Shown here: one piece after another, positions 46,225 through 55,198 of the stretch
How positions within the stretch are numbered: position 1 is the stretch's first letter
Layout of the letters: each line of letters starts with the position of its first letter
NCBI RefSeq assembly: GCF_007655135.1
Contig: NW_022204191.1
Location: 1-64,000, forward strand
Direction: 5' to 3'
Length of the DNA stretch: 64,000 nt
Origin: Punica granatum
Taxonomy: Eukaryota > Streptophyta > Magnoliopsida > Myrtales > Lythraceae
Program-made: the position numbers and the translations under genes
The notes under the pieces: model-generated
Seen by the model: only the letters and a program-made list of their open reading frames with translations
Databases searched by the model: none
What the model was told of the DNA's origin: nothing

Positions 46225-49200
46225 TCAAGAGTCCGGCGTGACGTGAAGGACTTTCCTCAAAACGAGGTCGCCGAGGTTGAAATCGCGGTGACAGACTCTT
46301 GCGTTGAAGGCCCGAGCCATTCTTTGTTGATAGCATTGTCCGTGGCATAGCGCTTTCAGCCTCTTCTCATCAATGAAATTCAACTGTTCGAACCGCTGTT
46401 TTGCCCATTCTGCTTCTTCGAGTTCGGCCTCAGCAAGAATCCTCACGGAAGGGATTTCTTCTTCGATCGGGAGGACGGCCTCCATGCCATAGACTAGCGA
46501 GTACGGGGTTGCCCCGGTTGAGGTCCGTATGGATGTACGGTACGCCAAAAGTGCATAGGGGAGCATCTCGTGCCAATCCTTGTAGTTCACCGTCATTTTT
46601 TCGATGATCTTTTTGATGTTTTTATTCGCCGCTTCCACCGCACCGTTCATTTGGGGACGGTACGGGGTGGAGTTGCGATGTCGGATTTTGATTTGTGCAT
46701 AGAGCTCATCGATGACCTTGTTGTTCAGGTTCTTGGCGTTGTCTGTGATGATTGTCGCAGGGACCCCGTACCGGGCGATGACATCGCGCCTGAGAAAACG
46801 AGCCACGGCTTTTGCGGTGACTGACGCGAGAGTGACGGCTTCGATCCACTTGGTAAAGTAGTCGATCGCCACCAAAATGAACATATGTCCGTTAGATGCT
46901 TTGGGGTTGATTGGGCCAATCACATCCATCCCCCACATCGAAAAAGGCCATGGTGCCGTCATGGGGCGCAATTCGTTGGGCGGCGCTTTGATTTGATCGG
47001 CGTAAACCTGACATCGGTGGCAATGTCTAACATGCTTCACACAATCAGTCTCCATGGTGGACCAATAATAGCCCAGGCGCATGATCTTCTTAGCAAGCAT
47101 GAGACCGTTCATATGAGGTCCACAGTTTCCCCCATGCACTTCCTCCATGAGACGTCGCGATTCATGTTCGTCGATGCACCGGAGGAGTGTGGAGTCGAAG
47201 GAGCGGCGGTAGAGTATCTCGCCGCTCAAAAAGTAGTGTATCGCGAGGCGTCTGAGAGTCTTCCGATCGCGGCGGTCGACGAATGGGGGGTATTGGCTGG
47301 TTTGTAGAAGGTTCTTGATGTCTTCGTACCATGGCTTTGCCTCGGAAGTTTCGATTGAGTTGCAGTGTGCCGGTCCTTCGGCTATCTCAATCTCGAGGGG
47401 CTCGATAAGGTTCTCCCTCGTGATGCTCACCATGGAGGCGAGCGTCGCAAGTGCGTCCGCGAATTGATTTGTCATGCGCGGAGTATAGGTGAACGAGATG
47501 TCCTCGAAGTTCTCGGTTAACTTCTCGAGGTACTCGTGGTACGGCACCAGCTTTGCGTCCTTTGTCTTCCACTGCCCTAATGTCTGGAAGATAGTGAGCA
47601 TGGAGTCACCGAATACTTCGAGCTCTTTTACCTTGAAATCAATCGCCGCTTGTAGGCCGAGAATACATGCCTCGTACTCAGCCACATTATTGGTGCACGG
47701 AAAGTCGATCTTTGCCGCTACCGGGTAATAGCGCCCGTCCGGGGATATTAGTACCGCGCCGATGCCTGATCCCATGGAATTGACAGCACCGTCGAAATAC
47801 ATCTTCCATCTCGGCTCCTCTCCCTCGTCGTCTACTCGGAGGATCCCCTCATCCGGGAAGTCGGGATTAATCGGTGTGTGGTCTTCAATTGGGAATTCTG
47901 CCAAATGATCCGCAATCGCTTGCCCCTTGACCGAAGTGCGGGACACGTACTCGATATCGTATTCCGTCAATTGACAACGCCATTTGGCGAGGTTCCGCGT
48001 GGAGGAGGGACTGTCGAGTAAGTACTTCAAGGGGTCTGCCTTCGACAGCAAGCGGACCGTGTGATAGAGCGTGTATTGTCGGAGCCTTTGCATGACCCAC
48101 ACCAATGCGCAGCACATCTTCTCGATTTCCGGATAATTGGACTCTCCATCGGTGAACTTTTTGCTCAGATAATAGATCGCGCGCTCCGTGTGCGTGGACT
48201 CCTCCTCCTGTCCCAGCATGCATCCTAATGATTGGCGGCGTACCGTTAGGTAAAGTACGAGGGGACGACCCGGTGTAGGCGGGACCAATACCGGTGGCTG
48301 GACCAAATACGCCTTGATGGTGTCAAAAGCCTTCTGACATTCTTCGTCCCATTCGATCGCCGCGTTCTTGCGGAGCAAGCGAAAGAGTGGTTGGCATTTG
48401 TCTGTCAAGTTGGCAATGAATCGTGCAATGTAATTCAATCGCCCTAGGAAGCCTCGTACTTCGCGGACCGAAGACGGCGGAGGAAGCTCCTTGATCGCCT
48501 TAACTTTATCGGGATCTACTTCTATGCCACGCTCGCTGACCACGAATCCTAGTAGCTTTCCCGATCGAGCGCCGAACGTGCATTTTGCCGGATTAAGCCG
48601 AAGCTTGTACTCCTTTAAACGATCGAAGAGACGCTTCAGATTAACGAGGTGGTCCTCTCCTTCTTTGGACTTGGCAATCATGTCGTCGACGTAGACCTCA
48701 ACTTCCTTGTGCATCATGTCGTGGAATAACGTGACCATGGCCCTCTTATAAGTTGCTCCGGCATTCTTGAGGCCGAAAGGCATGACGCGGTAACAAAAGG
48801 TTCCCCACATGGTAGTGAACGTCGTCTTGATCTTGTCTTCCTCGGCCATCCGGATTTGGTTGTATCCGGAGAAGCCGTCCATGAAAGAAAACTGGGCGTG
48901 GCGCGCCGTGTTATCGACTAGTATGTCGATGTGGGGCAAGGGAAAATTGTCCTTGGGGCTGGCCTTATTGAGGTCTCGATAGTCGACGTAGACTCGAACC
49001 CTTCCATCTATCTTCTCCACTGGCACAATATTTGCCACCCATTCGGAATAGTTGCATACCTCGAGAAAGCCTGCGTTGATCTGCTTGACAACCTCTTCCT
49101 TGATGCGGAGAAGGAGGCCTGCCCGTTGTCGTCGCAATTGTTGCCGCTTGGGCGGGAATTTTTCCGTGTCTAGAGGAAGGAAGTGCTTTACTATCGACGG

Positions 49201-49269
49201 GTCTAGCCCCGGCATGTCGGCGTAGGACCAGGCGAAGACTTCTTGATACCTTGTCAGGAAGTCGATCAT
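46225..49269 (-). CDS. pol: Pol polyprotein: RT, RNase H, archaeal-type RNase H, integrase (truncated)
   Basis: An open frame of 1,014 residues. RT spans about residues 60-260, with the first catalytic Asp at 131 (FMDGFSGYNQI) and the YVDD box at 193-196 (48682-48693). The first RNase H, about 330-460, looks degenerate: its opening strand reads LYLTV with no Asp. A second, archaeal-type RNase H at about 488-610 has all four acidic residues (D493, E531, D555, D605). Integrase follows: zinc finger H712, H719, C750, C753, then the D782-D843-E879 core with DD35E spacing. The frame ends at a TGA inside the C-terminal domain. The ATG at 49269 is only the first Met after a frame break; the true translation should come through from gag-pro after splicing. 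A doubled RNase H is diagnostic of Tat elements. Confidence 0.95.
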   Translation of the reverse strand: MIDFLTRYQEVFAWSYADMPGLDPSIVKHFLPLDTEKFPPKRQQLRRQRAGLLLRIKEEVVKQINAGFLEVCNYSEWVANIVPVEKIDGRVRVYVDYRDLNKASPKDNFPLPHIDILVDNTARHAQFSFMDGFSGYNQIRMAEEDKIKTTFTTMWGTFCYRVMPFGLKNAGATYKRAMVTLFHDMMHKEVEVYVDDMIAKSKEGEDHLVNLKRLFDRLKEYKLRLNPAKCTFGARSGKLLGFVVSERGIEVDPDKVKAIKELPPPSSVREVRGFLGRLNYIARFIANLTDKCQPLFRLLRKNAAIEWDEECQKAFDTIKAYLVQPPVLVPPTPGRPLVLYLTVRRQSLGCMLGQEEESTHTERAIYYLSKKFTDGESNYPEIEKMCCALVWVMQRLRQYTLYHTVRLLSKADPLKYLLDSPSSTRNLAKWRCQLTEYDIEYVSRTSVKGQAIADHLAEFPIEDHTPINPDFPDEGILRVDDEGEEPRWKMYFDGAVNSMGSGIGAVLISPDGRYYPVAAKIDFPCTNNVAEYEACILGLQAAIDFKVKELEVFGDSMLTIFQTLGQWKTKDAKLVPYHEYLEKLTENFEDISFTYTPRMTNQFADALATLASMVSITRENLIEPLEIEIAEGPAHCNSIETSEAKPWYEDIKNLLQTSQYPPFVDRRDRKTLRRLAIHYFLSGEILYRRSFDSTLLRCIDEHESRRLMEEVHGGNCGPHMNGLMLAKKIMRLGYYWSTMETDCVKHVRHCHRCQVYADQIKAPPNELRPMTAPWPFSMWGMDVIGPINPKASNGHMFILVAIDYFTKWIEAVTLASVTAKAVARFLRRDVIARYGVPATIITDNAKNLNNKVIDELYAQIKIRHRNSTPYRPQMNGAVEAANKNIKKIIEKMTVNYKDWHEMLPYALLAYRTSIRTSTGATPYSLVYGMEAVLPIEEEIPSVRILAEAELEEAEWAKQRFEQLNFIDEKRLKALCHGQCYQQRMARAFNARVCHRDFNLGDLVLRKVLHVTPDS

Positions 49270-49309
49270 TCGGACCCGTTGTGTTGGGTCGAGGCTCGTA
49301 CCGATCTTA

Positions 49310-49491
49310 AGGACGCGGTTGGCTCGAGCGATGTGAGCTGGCGATCCTCGAGGCGGCGCAAACTCTCTTCTATCTCAGGCACTAGACTGTCTTCGTCGAG
49401 CCCTTCCCCGAAGTATATGGGTCCAGGCTCTTCGAGACATTCTTCGGATGGGTTCGAATCAACGCGTCGGAGATTTGGATTCGAGTGGAGC
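49310..49491 (-). pseudogene. Start of pol exon 2, out of frame with RT
   Basis: In the frame set by the proposed splice site this segment reads an acidic linker (LHSNPNLRRVDSNPSEE, then CLEEPGPIYFGEGLDEDSL and EIEESLRRLEDRQLTSLEP) typical of the region between protease and RT in Tat polyproteins. It ends in a stop after about 49280. The segment VLKIGTSLDPTQRV just before the RT Met lies in a different frame, so a net loss or gain that is not a multiple of three occurred around 49310-49340. The linker usual at that point also looks shortened, suggesting a deletion. Confidence 0.65.
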
Positions 49492-49710
49492 CTGGAGAAT
49501 TTGAAGGAATCGTCTTAGAAAGAAAAATTTAGAATGACATGAATAAAAGAGCAAGGAAGGGAGAGTGAAATAGACAAGGATTCAAAAAATGCATATAGGG
49601 AATTCATTAATAGTATGGATCATGAAGCCATAACAGAGTTCCCCCTTCCGTCGTGTGGCCTACGGCTACGCCGACACGCGGGACACATCTCATACATAGA
49701 TAAGTCTTAC
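49492..49710 (-). other. Probable intron between protease and RT (219 nt)
   Basis: Minus strand: the donor GTAAGA starts at 49710 right at the end of the protease frame, and the acceptor TTCTCCAG ends at 49492 behind a pyrimidine-rich stretch (TTTTTCTTTCT). Splicing joins GAT-GT to G-CTC and keeps the reading frame from protease into the acidic linker. Unspliced RNA meets the TAA at 49707-49709. Ogre elements are known to carry an intron at exactly this place. An alternative acceptor nearer the RT domain cannot be excluded. Confidence 0.6.
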
Positions 49711-51545
49711 ACATCGGCGATCACAGCCGAATAGTGCAGGACTGAGGTCCAGTTGTTAAGCTCCTCGTCTTCCTGCGCCGGGCGGATGTGAACCCCTGAA
49801 GGAATCTCCTCGGTGACGGCGTACACGGTTGGCAAGGCGTCGGTCGTGTCGTCGAAGTCCGAGGAAGGGCCGTCAGAGGTGCTCCCGATGATGAGTGGAG
49901 GTCCCGAGAAAAAGTGCGATAGCGGAGGGACTGGGATGCCCCTGTTGAGCCTACCATAGTGCGTGGCGAGGCGGTGGAGATGGTTGCCCCGGCGGGCCTC
50001 AACGATTTCATGGCAGGAGGGGCGAAAGCCAAGTCCCCTCCTGTGCTTGTACACTTCAACTTCAATGGGGCGCTTGATTCCTTGTCCTCGCGCTCCAAGG
50101 CCGGTGCCGGGAATGTAATTGTAGCACAAAAGGACCTTCCCTATCATGCGGTCGGTGCGGGACGGCCCGACCTCTCCGTAATCCCGAATAACGGAGATGG
50201 TCCCAAAGGAGTGGAAGGGTAAGTTTTCATCGTCCCCGACGCTGATGTAGGGAACCGCCGTCTCCTTGTAGATGGCGTAATCCTCCTCCCCCTTGACCGT
50301 GATGATCTTTTCCTCGACGATGAATTTCACCTTCTGATGTAGCGAGGATGGAATGGCGCGGGCCGAGTGAATCCAAGGCCTTCCAAGGAGTAGACTAAAA
50401 GCGTTCGGGATATCCAACACTTGGAATGTGACGCTGAAGGAGCATGGGCCGATATCTATGAGGAGGTCGATCTCCCCGTTCACCTCTCTCCTCGAACCAT
50501 CAAAGGCTCGGACCGCTATTTTGCTAGGGCGGATGCGGTTGAGATCCACATTCATCTGCTTTAAAGTGGTCACCGGGCATACGTTGAGCGCGGAACCGTT
50601 GTCGATCATGACCCAGCCCACGATATGGTTGTTGCACTTGCAAACGATGTGCAGTGCCCGGAAATGCGCGCATCCTTCAGAGGGGAGCTCATCGTCCGAA
50701 AATGAGATGGTGTTGGAGAAAATAGAGTTGATGGTTTCCTCTATCCGGTCCGGGGGCGTCCCTTTGGGGACTTGCGCAGCCGTCAGGACCCACATGAGGG
50801 CCTCCCTGTGAGGTTCCGAGTTGAGTAGGAGGGTGAGCAACGAGATGTGGGCCGGAGATTTGGCCATCTGCTCTACCACCTTATACTCACTCGCTTTGAT
50901 GACTTTCATGAAGGCTTCGGCTTCCTCTTCTGTCACCTTCTTGGACGGAGTAAGTAGGGTCCTAGACCTCATCTCCTCTTCAGTAGCGAGCGCCTTCCCT
51001 TTGTCGGTGGTCGCCGGGTTCTCGTATAGCCGTCCCGAGCGGGTTATGCCCATGACGCCGAATTGTTGCTCGAGACTCCCGACACCCGCTTCATAGGTCC
51101 AGGGGACCTTGTCGTCCGAGTATGGTTCTCGGGCGGGAATATCTATGACGAGCGGGGCAGGCGGTGCGTCAATCCCGGCGAACCCAACTGCGGCTTCTGC
51201 GGGTATGTACTCAATCACGAAGGGGGAGGAACAACCTTGCTCGCCTTCGCCCTCCCCTAATGTGCATATGGTGATCATGTTGATGGAGGGCCCCGGAGCC
51301 GGTCCATGGTCGGGGAGAGGATTAGCCTGTACGTTCGGGGGCTTTACAGCATTGAATATGAGCCCCTTCGCATCGATCATCTCCTGGATCCTCTCCCTCA
51401 ATCTCCTACAAGTGTCCAGGGTGTGTCCTGGTGCCCCCCGGTGGTATTCGCACTGCTTGCTTTGATCTTGGATGGTTGGATCGAAGCTTGGGCCGGGCGC
51501 TATTGTCCCGATCTTATCACGAATTTGCCGGTAGATGTGGGAGAG
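49711..51545 (-). CDS. pro: Gag nucleocapsid end and aspartic protease with G-patch-like segment
   Basis: One frame, traced upstream of its first start-like codon (51401) to about 51545. In order: a linker PLSHIYRQIRDKIG; a zinc knuckle CEYHRGAPGHTLDTC (51408-51452, pattern C-x2-H-x5-H-x4-C); a variable acidic linker; the TRSGRLY motif (about 50,030 nt before nothing else recognisable upstream of the protease); the protease active site IDNGSALN with D-N-G at 50595-50603; the hydrophobic LLLGRPW motif; then a glycine-rich G-patch-like part (GTGLGARGQGI and RGLGFRPS). DNG in place of DTG or DSG is, as far as I recall, usual in this lineage. The frame runs to a TAA at 49707-49709, which lies inside the proposed intron. 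It has no start codon of its own and should be made as part of a gag-pro-pol product. Relative to the upstream gag frame it is shifted by one base. Confidence 0.85.
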
Positions 51546-52570
51546 CGGAACCGGCAGGGCCGGGTATTGTCGGAGGGGTCGCGGTTGTGCTGTGCTGCCC
51601 TGCCCTGTTGAGCTTGCGGGGGGAGGGCCCGCTGTGTCGGCTGAGAAGTCCTAGGACCTGGAGGTTGGTATTGAGGAGCTGGAGATGGAGCAGGAGTGTA
51701 GTGGTGGACGACGGGCGACGACACCGCGGGTAGGGGTGGAGGCGGTAGTGCGGAATAGTAGATTGGTTGGGTAGAGGCTTGGGGCCGATATTGAGGTGCC
51801 TGCGGGGTATAGGAGGGAGCCGTGGAAGGCACCGCCGCGTAGTTCATCGAATATTGCTGAGGGGCTTGTTGGGCCGTGTTGACGGTATTCACCGTAACTT
51901 CCTTTCCCCTTCTCCCGCTCGAAGATGATGATGTCATGGGGACCTTCTTCGACGACTCATCTCCTTTGCTGGTGGGGTCTTCCATCCTTCCGAGCTTGAT
52001 GCCCAAATCCAACTTTTTCCCGGCCTCGATGAGGTCGGAGAACGACGAAGTGTGCGCTAACAGGTGTGAATAGTACACTCCTCTCAGCGTGGAGTGGAAC
52101 AATTGGATCTGTTGCGCCTCGCTGATCGGAGGGATGTGCTTTGCTGCTTGGGCCCGCCACTTGGCAGCATACTCCTCAAACCTTTGGCCCCTCGCCATCT
52201 CTTTGGTGCTTAGCTCCAACAGGGTGGGAGGCGTTTCTGCGCAATACCGGTACTGGTCGGTGAACTTCCGAGAGAGGTCCTCCCACGTTGGGATGTCCTC
52301 GGCCTTCAACGACATGAACCAATCGAGGGCTGATCCTGACAGGCTATCCTGGAAGAAGTGGATGACGAATTCCTCGTACTCCCAATACTGCAGCATCTTC
52401 CCTCGGTAATGACGGAGGTGGTGGCGCGGATCTGTTGTGCCTTCATAGGTCTTGAACTCTGGAACCTCGAACTTCGGGGGCAAACGCATGCCCGGGAATA
52501 GGCTACAGTCACCGTAGCGGGCGTCGGGACGAACGTCATTTGCTTGCAGGGCCCGTATCGTTTCCTCCAT
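51500..52570 (-). CDS. gag: Gag, capsid part (Retrotrans_gag-type domain)
   Basis: 356 codons. Residues about 30-60 carry the conserved lead-in (PPKFEVPEFKTYEGTTDP) and residues about 68-165 the retrotransposon gag core (HFFQDSLSGSALDWFMSL, then WEDLSRKFTDQY, and RFEEYAAKWR). Residues 200-340 are rich in Pro, Gln, Ser and Thr. Gag forms the cytoplasmic particle that packages element RNA. The frame opens straight after a TGA (52571-52573) that splits it from its N-terminal part in the same frame, and ends at a TAG at 51500 without reaching the zinc knuckle, which lies one frame away. A C-rich run near 51617-51625 is a plausible place for the one-base change. Confidence 0.88.
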   Translation of the reverse strand: MEETIRALQANDVRPDARYGDCSLFPGMRLPPKFEVPEFKTYEGTTDPRHHLRHYRGKMLQYWEYEEFVIHFFQDSLSGSALDWFMSLKAEDIPTWEDLSRKFTDQYRYCAETPPTLLELSTKEMARGQRFEEYAAKWRAQAAKHIPPISEAQQIQLFHSTLRGVYYSHLLAHTSSFSDLIEAGKKLDLGIKLGRMEDPTSKGDESSKKVPMTSSSSSGRRGKEVTVNTVNTAQQAPQQYSMNYAAVPSTAPSYTPQAPQYRPQASTQPIYYSALPPPPLPAVSSPVVHHYTPAPSPAPQYQPPGPRTSQPTQRALPPQAQQGRAAQHNRDPSDNTRPCRFRSPTSTGKFVIRSGQ

Positions 52571-53446
52571 TCACTTCAGCCTACGCTCCTGTTCGGCGTC
52601 GGCCTCGGGGAAGAAGTGCGTCGGTGAGGCAAATTGGGCCGCATTGGTCGGTGTGCCCGATTCGTGGAAGGTGGTGTTTATGGGAGGCGGTGCCTGGTAG
52701 GAGAGGCCGGCGTGAGGCTGTAGAGACGGAAGGGGAGGGAGCTCCGTGGCTTGAGGATGAGTTGGAGCAGGTGCGGTGGTTGCCGGGAAAACCGTCGGCG
52801 GAGGCGCCGTGTAGATCATAACCGGAGCCGGTATGGAAACAGGAGGAGGTGCAGACAGGATGTGCTCCGCGGGTAGGAAGGTAGCCGGTGGAAGAGGGAC
52901 TACCGAAGGGGCCGGCGGTGGCGGAAGTTGACTAGTGAAGGGGTAGACCGTGAACGTATATAGCGTTGGTAGTGCGAGAGCCTCAACGTTCTCCGGGGCT
53001 TGGGTCGGTGGAGCCCACGGGGTTGGATCGACTGTTGGTCCCGGTCCCGGGGGAGGAGTAGAACTCGAGGAGGCCCGGTTAGGTCCTCTGAGCAAGGCGA
53101 GCAGCTCCGCCATATTAGTGGCCATTTGGTTGACCGTGCCCTCGAGGGCTGCAATGCGGGCTTGGTCATTGGTGGTGGCGGCTGTTGGTGAGGCCGGTGG
53201 GAGAGGTGCCCCTGAAGGTGCCGGGGGCGGGAGATGCGTCGGAAGGGCGCCGGGGTATGCCGAGAGTACGCCTGCAGGAGTAAGAGGTGGCAGAGCGTGT
53301 GTCTGCGGTGGTTGAGAGAGGGTCGGGACCGAAGGGTTGACTTCTTCGGAAATATCGACGTGATCTCCTTCCGCGTTTTCTGAGACGTTGACGAGTCGGG
53401 TAGCGGTGTGACGCCAGTTGTGATCACCTGCATTCCAAGGGTGCAT
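52571..53446 (-). CDS. gag: Gag, N-terminal proline-rich part
   Basis: 291 codons from the first ATG at 53446 (the frame is open further up, but only from a TTG). It begins MHPWNAGDHNWRHTATRLVN and continues as a low-complexity region very rich in Pro, Ala and Thr, with a short heptad-like stretch (IAALEGTVNQMATNMAELLALL). It ends at a TGA (52571-52573) after ERRLK, and the capsid part continues in the same frame at the next codon, so this is one gag gene split by a single stop. About 250 nt of A/T-richer sequence separate it from ORF1 and show no feature. Confidence 0.8.
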   Translation of the reverse strand: MHPWNAGDHNWRHTATRLVNVSENAEGDHVDISEEVNPSVPTLSQPPQTHALPPLTPAGVLSAYPGALPTHLPPPAPSGAPLPPASPTAATTNDQARIAALEGTVNQMATNMAELLALLRGPNRASSSSTPPPGPGPTVDPTPWAPPTQAPENVEALALPTLYTFTVYPFTSQLPPPPAPSVVPLPPATFLPAEHILSAPPPVSIPAPVMIYTAPPPTVFPATTAPAPTHPQATELPPLPSLQPHAGLSYQAPPPINTTFHESGTPTNAAQFASPTHFFPEADAEQERRLK

Positions 53447-53698
53447 AAGGACAGACACCGATAACTCGAGTGATAAGTGCGGAATTAAGTAGAATGACAA
53501 AATGTATGAGATGCATGAGCTTTCAAAACACTAATGTCATTACATTGATTAGCTCCAAGTTCCATGGTTTTACAAAATAGAACATTCGGGAGAAAAGAAA
53601 GGAACATAAACGTAAAGCCGACATCCCTTTGCGCTCGGTGGCCGCTCGAAAGTGGCGTGGGTCCGAGCGAGGGCAAAAAACGAGTGCGCCTACTAATC

Positions 53699-54004
53699 CT
53701 AAGGATGGGCGAGGTTGCGCGCCCTCTTGTGCACTCGATCCAACTCCGCGTCCAAGCGGGCCATCTCCCGGTCTAAGTGTGGGACTCGAGCACCTGCTCG
53801 AGCCAACTCCGTCTGAAGCTCCCTGTAGTCCGCGACCTCCGCACAAGAGTCAACAAGCTCGCAACGGAGTCTATCTCGTTCCTCCTTGATGGACTGTAGC
53901 TCTGCACGCATAGCCGCTCGGGTGGAGCTTTCGGCTTCAGCGGCGACTGTAGGTGTAGCTCGGGGAGCCGGGATGGTCTGGGACCGTTGCGGCGACGTCG
54001 ATCC
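53699..54004 (-). pseudogene. ORF1 C-terminal coiled coil after premature stop
   Basis: In the same frame as ORF1, directly after its TAG (54005-54007), 101 further codons are open to a TAG at 53699-53701. They hold a Ser/Pro/Thr-rich linker followed by a strongly heptad-like, charged stretch (RAELQSIKEERDRLRCELV, then LDREMARLDAELDRVHKRAR) predicted to be a coiled coil. ORF1 was therefore about 499 residues, and this copy has lost its last fifth unless the stop is read through. Confidence 0.75.
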
Positions 54005-55198
54005 CTATGAATAGAATTGAGCCACGTATGCTGATGTGGCGGAGAGTGCTCGCTTTTCGTCGATGGGATGCTCGGGGAAGTAAAGGCGTCGTATGGTGCT
54101 AGCGTCCCGTTGACGGTGAATCTCTCGGATATGTAGGAATCTTGCGGGGGCCGTGGATGTGGAGTCGACCCACTGGATGCGATAGGGTAGGCGGTCCGCC
54201 TCGGCGGGAATGTCCTGTAGGCCGCCGAGTTGTCTAATTACTCGGCCAGGAAATATGAGGGTGCTCCCCAAATGGCTGAGGAGGGGAACTCCCACAATTC
54301 CGAGGCATCCCGTGATCATGGGGCCGCCGGGCTTCCATCGGGCGACCCAAAGGAACCGTGAGGGCGTCAGCTCGCGCCAAAAGCGCCTCCATTCCGAGAA
54401 GCTGTGCTCGGGAGGTGGGATGACCGGCGCCAAGCGTTCGATCAGCGAGCGCTCATCGGCGATGTAGGAGAACGGATGTGACGAGCAGAACGGGCGGATA
54501 TGAGCTAGAAGCCAAATCTGTAGCAAGTGCGGAGATCCTCTCATCCTTCCGCGCCGAACCTCCCTAACATAGTCAAGAGACCGAACGGTCTCGGCTAGCA
54601 AAGCCTCCACATAACTATGGCCTCCTACCGCTTGGAGGATGACTTGGGCTATAGCCCCGTCGATGAGGTTCGGTGAGTACGGGAACAAGAGAGTGCCAAA
54701 GACCAAGAGCAGGAATCCATGGCAAGCATCGCGCTGATAGGAAGCCGTAGTAGGCGTCATTGCGCGGAGGAGTGTCCAATCAGAGAGCCACGCAATCCTA
54801 ATGCCTTGATCCCACCTCTGATGAAGCTCCTCGTGGATATCTTGAGCGGGTACGTGGAGAAGAGTGGAGAGCTGACCCTGGATGGTTGTGAACGGGTTGG
54901 GTCTGAATATGCCTTGGGTCGTGGGTGTGGGCCTCTGGATGAGTGCCGTGTATTCCTCGATCGTAGGGGCTAACTCCGTCCCCTGGAAATTGAATACCGC
55001 GTGCTCGGGATCCCAAAGTTCGGCAGCGGTCCTCAGGAAGATCCAGTCTACCGGAGTCTCGGTGAGCATGACCACGTCTCCGATGATGTCCTGGATGAAT
55101 GCGTGGTCTACCGGCCGGAGAGTCCTCCAGATGCGCATGATGTCTTGCCTTGGCGGCGTGATTGCTTCGAGCCTAAGACCGAGAGTCGGGCGGTCCAT
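54005..55198 (-). CDS. ORF1 ahead of gag, plant-mobile-domain-like protein
   Basis: 397 codons from the ATG at 55198. The protein begins MDRPTLGLRLEAITPPRQDI and is mostly globular, with many Trp and aromatic residues (WIFLRTAAELWDP, HGFLLLVFGTLLFPYSPNL, FSEWRRFWRELTPSRFLW). This pattern matches my memory of the extra ORF of Ogre elements, which falls in the plant mobile domain / DUF7745-like group of plant proteins; that assignment was not tested. Its function in the element is unknown. It sits between the leader and gag on the same strand. It stops at a TAG (54005-54007), after which a coiled coil continues in frame. Confidence 0.85.
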   Translation of the reverse strand: MDRPTLGLRLEAITPPRQDIMRIWRTLRPVDHAFIQDIIGDVVMLTETPVDWIFLRTAAELWDPEHAVFNFQGTELAPTIEEYTALIQRPTPTTQGIFRPNPFTTIQGQLSTLLHVPAQDIHEELHQRWDQGIRIAWLSDWTLLRAMTPTTASYQRDACHGFLLLVFGTLLFPYSPNLIDGAIAQVILQAVGGHSYVEALLAETVRSLDYVREVRRGRMRGSPHLLQIWLLAHIRPFCSSHPFSYIADERSLIERLAPVIPPPEHSFSEWRRFWRELTPSRFLWVARWKPGGPMITGCLGIVGVPLLSHLGSTLIFPGRVIRQLGGLQDIPAEADRLPYRIQWVDSTSTAPARFLHIREIHRQRDASTIRRLYFPEHPIDEKRALSATSAYVAQFYS

